Notes under the pieces: model-generated
What the model was told of the DNA's origin: nothing
Database searches by the model: none
What the model saw: the letters and a program-made list of their open reading frames with translations, nothing else
Part shown: in pieces, positions 16,754 through 23,378 of the stretch
Layout: each line of letters starts with the position of its first letter
Position numbering within the stretch: the first letter of the stretch is position 1
From: Roseicella sp. DB1501
Lineage (GTDB): Bacteria; Pseudomonadota; Alphaproteobacteria; Acetobacterales; Acetobacteraceae
Reading direction: 5' to 3'
NCBI RefSeq assembly: GCF_013112485.1
Contig: NZ_JABFHG010000013.1
Span: forward strand, 1-64,000
DNA: 64,000 nt
Position numbers and translations under genes: made by a program

Positions 16754-18366
16754 GCGTGCCGGCCTTCGCCGCGCTGCTGGAGCGGCTGGTCTTCACCCCC
16801 GGGCGCCTCGCCAAGCTGGCCCTGCTGCGGGACTGGTTCGCGCATCAGCCCGATCCGGATCGCGGCATCGGCCTCGCCGCGCTGACCGAGGAGCTGGTCT
16901 TCACCGCCGCCAAGCCCTGGCTGATCCGCGACCTCGCCGTGGCCCGCACCGATCCGGTGCTCTTCGCGCTCAGCCACGACTATGTCGGCGACCTGGCCGA
17001 GACGGTGGCGCTGATCTGGCCGGCCCGCGTCGGGGTGAACGCGCCGCCGCCCTCGCTGGCCGAGGTGGTGGAGGCGCTGGAGCTGACGCCGAAGGGCGAG
17101 CTGCCGGGGCTGATCGCCGGCTGGCTGGACGCGCTGGACGCCAGCGGCCGGCTGGCGCTGATCAAGCTCATCACCGGCGGGCTCCGGGTCGGCGTCTCCG
17201 GCCGGCTGGCGCGCGTCGCGCTGGCCGAGTGGTCCGGCCAACCGGTCGAGGCGATCGAGGAGGTCTGGCATGGCGTCGCGCCGCCCTACCTGCCGCTGTT
17301 CCGCTGGCTGGAGGGTCAGGCGGCGCGGCCGGACCCGCGCGACGTGCCGGTCTTCCGCCCGCTGATGCTGGCGCATCCGCTGGAGGAGCCGGATGTGGCG
17401 GCGCTCGATCCCGGCGAATGGCGGGCCGAGTGGAAATGGGACGGCATCCGCGTGCAGCTCGTCGCCGGCCCCGGCGGGCGGCGCATCTGGAGCCGCGGCG
17501 GCGAGGATGTCTCGGGCGCCTTCCCCGAGATCCTCGAGGCGATGGACTTCCACGCCGTGCTGGACGGCGAGTTGCTGGTGATGCGCGACGGCCTCGTCGC
17601 CCCCTTCGCCGACCTGCAGCAGCGGCTGAACCGCAAGGCGGTGACGGCGAAGATGCTGCAGGACCACCCGGCCGGCGTGCGGCTCTACGACCTGCTCTTC
17701 GAGGGCGAGGAGGATCTGCGGGCGCTGCCCTTCGATGCGCGCCGGGCACGGCTGGAGGAGTGGGTGGCGCGGGTCGCGCCGGCGCGGATGGACCTCTCGC
17801 CGCAGATCGCCTTCGCCTCCGTCGCGCAGCTCGGCGAGATCCGCGACGGCGCCCGCGCCGCCTCGATCGAGGGGCTGATGCTGAAGCGCGCCGACAGCCC
17901 CTATGTCGCCGGCCGGGTGAAGGGGCTGTGGTGGAAGTGGAAGCGCGACCCGCTCAGCATCGACGCGGTGCTGATGTACGCCCAGCGCGGCCACGGCAAG
18001 CGCAGCAGCTTCTATTCCGACTACACCTTCGGCCTGTGGCGGCCGGACGGGGAGGGGGGCGAGGAGCTGGTCCCCGTGGGGAAGGCCTATTCCGGCTATA
18101 CCGACGAGGAGCTCGGCTGGCTCGACCGCTGGATCCGCAACCACACCACCGGCCGCTTCGGCCCGGTGCGGGAGGTGGAGAAGGCGCTGGTGCTGGAGGT
18201 GATCTTCGACGCGGCGCAGCGCAGCAGCCGGCACAAATCGGGCGTCGCGCTGCGCTTCCCGCGCATCGCCCGCATCCGCACCGACAAGCCCGCCGCCGAG
18301 GCGGACCGGTTGGAGACGCTGATGGTGCATGTCGCCGCGGCCGGCGCGCTGGCGGAGGAGGGCTGA
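16750..18366 (+). CDS. ATP-dependent DNA ligase, ligase-associated repair type
   Basis: 538 aa. Adenylation motif I is EWKWDGIRVQ with nucleotidyl-acceptor K229. An N-terminal all-helical DNA-binding domain (~1-200) precedes it. Motif IIIa-IV (DGELLV), motif V (WWKWKRDP) and a C-terminal OB-fold ending RFPRIARIRTDKPAAEAD are visible. This is the stand-alone 'cisATP' ligase type that accompanies a MBL exonuclease, PdeM and a Lhr-like helicase; not LigD, as no polymerase or phosphoesterase domain is fused. Overlaps the exonuclease gene by four bases. Probably works in an accessory break or gap repair pathway. Confidence 0.95.
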   Translation: MSVPAFAALLERLVFTPGRLAKLALLRDWFAHQPDPDRGIGLAALTEELVFTAAKPWLIRDLAVARTDPVLFALSHDYVGDLAETVALIWPARVGVNAPPPSLAEVVEALELTPKGELPGLIAGWLDALDASGRLALIKLITGGLRVGVSGRLARVALAEWSGQPVEAIEEVWHGVAPPYLPLFRWLEGQAARPDPRDVPVFRPLMLAHPLEEPDVAALDPGEWRAEWKWDGIRVQLVAGPGGRRIWSRGGEDVSGAFPEILEAMDFHAVLDGELLVMRDGLVAPFADLQQRLNRKAVTAKMLQDHPAGVRLYDLLFEGEEDLRALPFDARRARLEEWVARVAPARMDLSPQIAFASVAQLGEIRDGARAASIEGLMLKRADSPYVAGRVKGLWWKWKRDPLSIDAVLMYAQRGHGKRSSFYSDYTFGLWRPDGEGGEELVPVGKAYSGYTDEELGWLDRWIRNHTTGRFGPVREVEKALVLEVIFDAAQRSSRHKSGVALRFPRIARIRTDKPAAEADRLETLMVHVAAAGALAEEG

Positions 18367-18397
18367 CGGCGATGCGCGGCGGCGCCTGGCGGCCGGC

Positions 18398-19099
18398 TCA
18401 GGGCGTGCCGCCCGGCGGCCAGGGCGCGCCCCAGCGATCGGCATGGGCCACCTCGGCGACGGGGCGGCGGGAGAGGGGGCCGGGGCGGTCGAGCGGATAG
18501 CCGACCGGCATGAGCGCGAAGCTCTGCACGTCCTCGGGCAGGCCGAGCGCGGCGTTGAACTCTGCCTCGCAGCGCAGGTGGTTGGTGGTGATGACGGTGC
18601 CGAGGCCAAGGGCGCGGCAGGCGAGGATGATGTTCTGCACCGCCGGATAGATGCTGGCGCCGCGGATGCGGTCGAGATAGGCGAGCTCCTCGGCATGGCG
18701 GGCGGCGATGGCCGGTGGCAGCGCGGCGGCCTCCGGCATGTCGCGCCGGCGCAGGCAGGGCACCAGCAGCACCGGCACCTCCGCCATGTGCTCCCAGAGC
18801 CAGGCGCCGGTGCCGAGCATGCGGGCCCATTGCGCCTCGGTCAGATGCGCCGGCCGCTCGCGCGCGGCATAGACGGCGGCGGCGATGTCGGAGCCCTTGC
18901 GGTAGATCGCGCCGATGCGCGCCCGCTGCGCCGGGTCGCGCACCACGAGGAAGGCCCAGTTCTGCGCATTGCCGGCCGAGGGGGCGCGGATCGCCGCGTC
19001 CAGCAGCCGGGTGATCAGCGCCTCCGGCACCGGGTCGGGGCGGAAGCGGCGCAGCGCGCGGGCCGAATAGAGGGCCTCGAAGAGTCCGATCTCGGTCAT
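18398..19099 (-). CDS. nitroreductase-family FMN oxidoreductase
   Basis: 233 aa from ATG 19099. FMN-binding N-terminus ALYSARALRRFRPDPVP, the substrate-side motif RAPSAGNAQNWAFLVVRDP, and the central AVQNIILACRALGLGTVIT region are characteristic of the nitroreductase fold. These flavoenzymes reduce nitro groups, quinones or, in some branches, dehalogenate or oxidise; the true substrate is open. Convergent with the ligase gene (31-base gap) and divergent from the aldolase gene. Confidence 0.9.
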   Translation of the reverse strand: MTEIGLFEALYSARALRRFRPDPVPEALITRLLDAAIRAPSAGNAQNWAFLVVRDPAQRARIGAIYRKGSDIAAAVYAARERPAHLTEAQWARMLGTGAWLWEHMAEVPVLLVPCLRRRDMPEAAALPPAIAARHAEELAYLDRIRGASIYPAVQNIILACRALGLGTVITTNHLRCEAEFNAALGLPEDVQSFALMPVGYPLDRPGPLSRRPVAEVAHADRWGAPWPPGGTP

Positions 19100-19237
19100 G
19101 GTGGCTCTCCCGGGCCCGGGCATCGCCGTCGGGCGCCGGGAGTAGAGCAGATCCGCGGCCGCCCTCCATCCCCGGCTGGCTTGACCGGCTGGGAGCCGCA
19201 TGCTGCGCTCGCCGCCGCCAAGATCGGGGGAAACGCC

Positions 19238-20029
19238 ATGCCACTCGCACCCAGCCGCGTGAAGCAGCGCCTGGCGAAGGATGAGCTCGCGCTCGGCTTC
19301 GGCGTGCACCACCTGCGCACCGCCGGCACCGGGATGATCGCCGCCGCGGCCGGCTATGACTGGCTGTTCATCGACATGGAGCACGGCGCGATGAGCGTGC
19401 ACGAGGCGACGCAGATCGCCATCGCGGCGCTGAACCAGGGCGTGACGCCGATCGTGCGCTGCTGCAAGGACGCGCTCTTCGAGGGCACGCGGGCGCTCGA
19501 CAACGGCGCCATGGGCGTCGTCGTGCCGCATGTCGACACCGCCGAGGAGGCGCGGGCGGTGGCCGCCGCCTACCGCTTCCCGCCGGTCGGCACGCGGAGC
19601 TGGGGCGGCCCGCCCTTCGCCTACAACATGCTGCCGCCCTCGAATGCCGAGGCGCAGGCGGAGCTGAACCAGGCGATCCTGGTGACGGTGATGATCGAGA
19701 CGCCCGAGGCGGTGGAGGCGGCGGAGGCCATCGCTGCGGTGCCGGGGATCGACGCGCTGATGATCGGCACCAGCGACCTGACGGCCAGCATGGGCATCAG
19801 CGGCCAGATCGGCCATGCCCGCGTCAAGGCGGCCTATGAGGCGGTGGCGGCGGCCTGCAAGCGACATGGCAAGAGCCTTGGCATGGGCGGCGTCTACGAC
19901 GAGGTGCATGCGAAGACCTATATCGGCCTCGGCGCGCGGCTGCTGCTCTCGGGCAACGACCAGAGCTTCCTAATGGCGGGGGCCGGGGCGCGCTCGAAAT
20001 TCCTGCGCGGGCTGCAGCCGGGCGGCTGA
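19238..20029 (+). CDS. HpcH/HpaI-family class II aldolase
   Basis: 263 aa from ATG 19238, with GGGGGAAA upstream. Family motifs: LFIDMEHGAMS (catalytic acidic/His region), IVRCCKD (the substrate-binding Arg), VPHVDTAEEARAV, and a metal-binding Glu in VMIETPEAVEAAEAIA followed by IDALMIGTSDLTASMG. Such enzymes cleave 2-keto-4-hydroxy dicarboxylates to pyruvate or glyoxylate and an aldehyde, with a divalent metal. The pathway here is unknown. The glyoxalase gene follows after 26 bases and is probably in the same transcript. Confidence 0.9.
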   Translation: MPLAPSRVKQRLAKDELALGFGVHHLRTAGTGMIAAAAGYDWLFIDMEHGAMSVHEATQIAIAALNQGVTPIVRCCKDALFEGTRALDNGAMGVVVPHVDTAEEARAVAAAYRFPPVGTRSWGGPPFAYNMLPPSNAEAQAELNQAILVTVMIETPEAVEAAEAIAAVPGIDALMIGTSDLTASMGISGQIGHARVKAAYEAVAAACKRHGKSLGMGGVYDEVHAKTYIGLGARLLLSGNDQSFLMAGAGARSKFLRGLQPGG

Positions 20030-20055
20030 CCGCCGCGCGGAGGGGGAGCGCGCGC

Positions 20056-20451
20056 ATGGCCAGGCTCGTCCATTCCATGATCCGCGTCCTCGACGAGGCG
20101 CGCTCGGTCGATTTCTACCGCCGGGCCCTCGAGCTCAAGGTGGTCGACCGGCTGCCCTTCGAGGGCTTCACCCTTCTCTACCTGCGGGCGCCGGCGGGGC
20201 CCTTCGAGCTGGAATTGACGGTCAACCACGACCGCAGCGAGCCCTATGCCCTTGGCGACGGCTATGGCCATCTCGCGGTCGTCGTCGAGGATCTCGAGGC
20301 CGAGCACGCGCGGATGGCGGGGACGGGCATCGCGCCGGGCCCGATCCGCGAGCTGGCGCATGCCGGCGCGCCGCTCGCCCGCTTCTTCTTCATCCCCGAT
20401 CCGGACGGCTACCGGACCGAGGTGTTGCAGCGCTTCGGCCGGTACCAATAG
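20056..20451 (+). CDS. gloA: lactoylglutathione lyase (glyoxalase I)
   Basis: 131 aa, close to the 135 aa of E. coli GlxI. All four metal ligands line up: H6 (RLVHSMIRV), E53 (FELELTVN), H72 (YGHLAVVV) and E122 (YRTEVLQR), so an active Ni/Zn enzyme is expected. It converts the methylglyoxal-glutathione hemithioacetal to S-lactoylglutathione, detoxifying methylglyoxal in the cytoplasm. Being downstream of a pyruvate/aldehyde-producing aldolase, it may handle a reactive product of that enzyme (inference). Confidence 0.9.
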   Translation: MARLVHSMIRVLDEARSVDFYRRALELKVVDRLPFEGFTLLYLRAPAGPFELELTVNHDRSEPYALGDGYGHLAVVVEDLEAEHARMAGTGIAPGPIRELAHAGAPLARFFFIPDPDGYRTEVLQRFGRYQ

Positions 20452-20936
20452 GAGCCGGCCCGAGGTTCGGGGGGCCGGCCACCCTGGCGGCACGCCCAGC
20501 CACGGCCTTCGCAGCTGCGGCCGCATCGCATTTGCGTCAACTTCCGCCCGAGGTCCAATGCAGCAGGGGCGCGGCTCCCGGTCGGGCCGACGAAGTGACT
20601 TGCGAATGGTTCGCATTATTCATATGATGGCTGCGCACCCTGCGGAGCCCCTGATGACCGCCCGCCCGACGCGCCGGCTCTTCCGCCCGACCGCCACCGG
20701 ACCTGCCCCGAAAGGGGCGGCTCCGGCTGCGCCGCGCGGATGGCGAGCGACGCGGCGCACGGGATTGGCGGTGCGCGGGGTTCAGTGGGGCCAGGGGGTG
20801 TCGCTGCACCCGGCACGGCGGGCCATCCGGCGCCTCGGCGCCAGGGCCTGCGAGGTCGGGAGGATCAACGCCGTGCCTGCGGCAATGCTGCCGAAATCGC
20901 AGCAAGCCGGCCGGCGCTAGGGGGGAACAGAGGGCC
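20452..20936 (+). other. intergenic region ahead of bfd, with Fur-like palindrome
   Basis: 485 bases without a convincing gene. 20601-20615 holds a candidate Fur site. A possible 88-codon frame runs from ATG 20654 to 20920 (MTARPTRRLFRP onward) but is Arg/Ala/Pro-rich and matches no family I know; it may be a small leader gene or chance. Purine-rich GGGGGAAC just before 20937 is the bfd ribosome binding site. Confidence 0.5.
20601..20615. promoter_or_regulatory. Fur-box-like inverted repeat
   Basis: TGCGAA-TGG-TTCGCA is a perfect 6-3-6 inverted repeat, close to the TGCGAATNATTCGCA form of many Fur sites, and is followed by an AT-rich ATTATTCATATGAT. It precedes the bfd and bfr genes, whose expression is iron-linked elsewhere. 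Confidence 0.45.
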
Positions 20937-21128
20937 GTGATCGTCTGCCTCTGCAACGCACTGAGCGATGCGCAGCTTGCCGATGCCATCGCCAAGGGCG
21001 CTCGTCGACCGAAGGATGTTTATTGCGCCTGCGGTGGGACAGCCCAGTGCGGCACCTGCACCAAGACGATCCTCACCATGATCCGGGAGACGCCGACCGC
21101 ATCGACGAACCCAGCCGGCCTGCCCTGA
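20937..21128 (+). CDS. bfd: bacterioferritin-associated ferredoxin
   Basis: 63 aa from a GTG start with GGGGGAAC upstream. The [2Fe-2S] ligand set of Bfd is present: C4 and C6 (VCLCNAL) and a later CGTC pair (QCGTC). Bfd docks on bacterioferritin and donates electrons to release stored iron. Its usual partner bfr follows 156 bases downstream. C-terminal tail (TPTASTNPAGLP) is disordered-looking. Confidence 0.9.
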   Translation: MIVCLCNALSDAQLADAIAKGARRPKDVYCACGGTAQCGTCTKTILTMIRETPTASTNPAGLP

Positions 21129-21156
21129 CATAAACTTCCAGGCGCATTTCTGACCC

Positions 21157-21181
21157 CTGGTGTTGGGTAATCTAACACCGG
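21157..21181. promoter_or_regulatory. hairpin in the bfd-bfr spacer
   Basis: CTGGTGTT (21157-21164) pairs with AACACCGG (21174-21181), one G-U pair, around GGGTAATCT. It lies in the spacer before bfr and could attenuate readthrough or serve as an operator. No T-run follows. Confidence 0.4.
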
Positions 21182-21284
21182 ACAGGAGAAATTTGCCTAC
21201 TCGCGAAATCGTGGGATGCTGGGTGGCCAAAAGCCCGGCAGGGACGGGTTTGTCTGTACGCCATCCCTGCTTAGAGGCGAGTCG

Positions 21285-21785
21285 ATGAAGTCCGACCCCA
21301 AGGTCATCGAATTCCTGAACACCCAGCTCACCAATGAGCTGACGGCGATCAACCAGTACTTCCTCCACGCCCGCATCCTGCGCCATTGGGGCGTGACGAA
21401 GTTCGGCAAGCACGAATACGACGAGTCGATCGAGGAGATGCGCCACGCCGACTGGCTGATCGAGCGCATCCTCTTCCTCGGCGGCCTGCCCAACCTGCAG
21501 CGGCTGAACCAGCTCATGATCGGGCAGACGGTCGAGGAGATCCTGAAGGCCGACCTGGCGCTCGAGGAGAAGGCCATGGCCGATCTCCGCGAGGGCATCG
21601 CCTATATGGAAGGCGTGCGGGACTACGTCTCCCGCGATCTGTTCCGCCGCATCCTCGACAATGAGGAGGAGCATGTCGACTTCATCGAGCGGCAGTTCGA
21701 CCTGATCAAGCTGATCGGCATCGAGCGCTACATCCAGCTCAACAGCGCCTCGGCGCCGGAGCAGCACGAAGCCGGCGGCGACTGA
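21285..21785 (+). CDS. bfr: bacterioferritin
   Basis: 166 aa from ATG 21285. Ferroxidase centre residues E18, E51, H54, E94-region, E127-region and H130-region align with E. coli Bfr, and the haem-ligating M52 is kept (IEEMRHAD), so this is a haem-containing, catalytically competent subunit rather than the core-only type. Forms a 24-mer shell that oxidises Fe(II) and stores iron; Bfd, encoded upstream, mobilises it. The 8-residue extra tail (SAPEQHEAGGD) is not conserved. Ends at a strong hairpin shared with the convergent GH3 gene. Confidence 0.96.
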   Translation: MKSDPKVIEFLNTQLTNELTAINQYFLHARILRHWGVTKFGKHEYDESIEEMRHADWLIERILFLGGLPNLQRLNQLMIGQTVEEILKADLALEEKAMADLREGIAYMEGVRDYVSRDLFRRILDNEEEHVDFIERQFDLIKLIGIERYIQLNSASAPEQHEAGGD

Positions 21786-21792
21786 TCATCGC

Positions 21793-21820
21793 GGTCGCCG
21801 GGGCGATCCTCCCGGCGACC
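21793..21820. terminator. hairpin between convergent bfr and GH3 genes
   Basis: GGTCGCCGGG (21793-21802) pairs exactly with CCCGGCGACC (21811-21820). It begins 8 bases after the bfr stop and ends 5 bases before the GH3 stop. A bidirectional terminator is likely, though T-runs are absent. Confidence 0.65.
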
Positions 21821-21824
21821 CCTA

Positions 21825-23378
21825 TCAGCCCGCCGGCCCACCGGCGGCCCGTGTCAGCCCGGCCTCCGCCGCGGCGAAGCGCTCCGGATCGGCCAGCACC
21901 CGCGGCACCTTGTGCTGGCCGCCGAGCTTTCCCTCCGCCCGCATCCAGGCGGCGAAGGCGCCGCCCGGCAGCAGCCGGACCTCCGCTGGCGCCATCTGCC
22001 CGCCGCGGCGATGCGCCGCGTAATCGGCATTCGTCGTCATCAGCGCCGCGTCCAGCGCCGCGGCGAGGCGCGGCCCTAGCGTCGGATCCACCGGCGCCGC
22101 GGCCTCCACCAGCCAGTGATGGCCGCCCTGCACCGGCCCGAAGACCGGCCCCACCATGTATTCGGCGACCACCAGGCCGAGCCGCCCGGCCGTCGCCAGC
22201 AGCACCCGCTCGATCTCCTCGCCGCCGAGATGCTCGCCGAAGGCGGAGAGGTCGTAGGCGATGCGCCCGGTGACCAGCAGTCGCGGCGGCCGGCGATCGA
22301 GGAAGCGCACCGTATCGCCGAGCACATAGCTCCAGAGCCCGGCGCAGGTGGTCGCCACCACGGCATAGTCGATGCCGGGCTCGAGCGTCGCCGTCCAGTG
22401 CCGGGTCGGGTTCGCCGCCTCGATCTCGCCCACCGGCACGAACTCCCAGAAGACGCCGCGATCGAGGATGAGGCGCAGCCCCTCGCCGTCGCCGCGGTCG
22501 GCGATGGCGCAGAAGCCCTCGCTCGCCGGATAGACCTCGCGCGTCGCGCAGCCCGGCGGCAGGTAGGGCGCCAGGCGGTCGCGATAGGGCGCCCAGGCGA
22601 CGCCGCCATGCACCAGCAGCTCGAGTCCCGGCATGGGCGGGCTGCCGTGCCGCGCCGCCAGCGCCTCCAGCAGCAGCAGCAGCCAGGAGGGCGTGCCAGA
22701 GAGCATCCGCACCGCCGCGACCGGCGTGCGCTCGGCCAGCGCCGCGAGCTTGGCATCCCAGTCCTCGAGCAGCGCCAGCGCGCGCGGCGGGTAGCTCCAG
22801 CGCGCCAGCCAGGCCGGGATCTCGGCGGCGGCGATGCCTGAGAGGTCGCCCTCCCGGATGCCGGGCGCCACGCAGCGCAGCGCGGTCGAGCCGCCGAGCA
22901 GGAAGGACAGGCCGCCGAAGACATGGCTGTCCGGATGGTGCCGCAGGTGCCAGGCCAGGACGTCGAGCGCCGCGCCGCGATTGGCGCGCAGCATCGGCCG
23001 TGTCACCGGGATGTATTTCGTCGTCCCGCTGCTGGTGCCGGAGGAGAGGGCGAGATAGGGCACGCGCCCGGGCCAGGTGACATCCGCCAGCACCGGGAAG
23101 GCGGGCTGCCACCAATCCTGCCAGAACTGCTCGTAGCGCCGCAGCGGCACCCGGGCCTGATAGGCGGCGACGCTGTCGATGCGGTCGAAATCGTGCCACA
23201 GGCCGAAGCGGGTGCCGGCCGCCTGGCGCAGCAGGCGCCGCAGCAGCGCGGCCTGGGTCGCGGCCGGATCGAGCCGCGCCATCCGCCGCCAGCGCAATCC
23301 GGCGAAGCCGCGCAGCAGCGGCGTCGCATCGAAGGGCACGCCGGGGGGCACGCCGGTTGGGGCTGCGGCCGCGCTCAC
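21825..23378 (-). CDS. GH3-family acyl-acid amido synthetase-like protein
   Basis: About 517 aa from GTG 23378, chosen because GTGA overlaps the stop of the upstream acylase gene. ANL-type adenylating fold of the GH3 family: ATP motif LSSGTSSGTTKYIP (~111-124), second motif EVYPASEGFCAI, third motif WSYVLGDTVRF, and C-terminal HLGGEEIERVL. GH3 enzymes adenylate a carboxylate, then form an amide with an amino acid (auxin and jasmonate conjugation in plants). Bacterial members exist, mostly uncharacterised. Coupled translation with an amide-hydrolysing enzyme suggests a make/break pair (inference). Confidence 0.9.
   Translation of the reverse strand: MSAAAAPTGVPPGVPFDATPLLRGFAGLRWRRMARLDPAATQAALLRRLLRQAAGTRFGLWHDFDRIDSVAAYQARVPLRRYEQFWQDWWQPAFPVLADVTWPGRVPYLALSSGTSSGTTKYIPVTRPMLRANRGAALDVLAWHLRHHPDSHVFGGLSFLLGGSTALRCVAPGIREGDLSGIAAAEIPAWLARWSYPPRALALLEDWDAKLAALAERTPVAAVRMLSGTPSWLLLLLEALAARHGSPPMPGLELLVHGGVAWAPYRDRLAPYLPPGCATREVYPASEGFCAIADRGDGEGLRLILDRGVFWEFVPVGEIEAANPTRHWTATLEPGIDYAVVATTCAGLWSYVLGDTVRFLDRRPPRLLVTGRIAYDLSAFGEHLGGEEIERVLLATAGRLGLVVAEYMVGPVFGPVQGGHHWLVEAAAPVDPTLGPRLAAALDAALMTTNADYAAHRRGGQMAPAEVRLLPGGAFAAWMRAEGKLGGQHKVPRVLADPERFAAAEAGLTRAAGGPAG

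Noticed and set aside
20654..20920. 88-codon frame before bfd as HemP-like iron gene
   Set aside because: It does not show the conserved HemP core and is rich in Arg, Ala and Pro; left as unassigned within the spacer.
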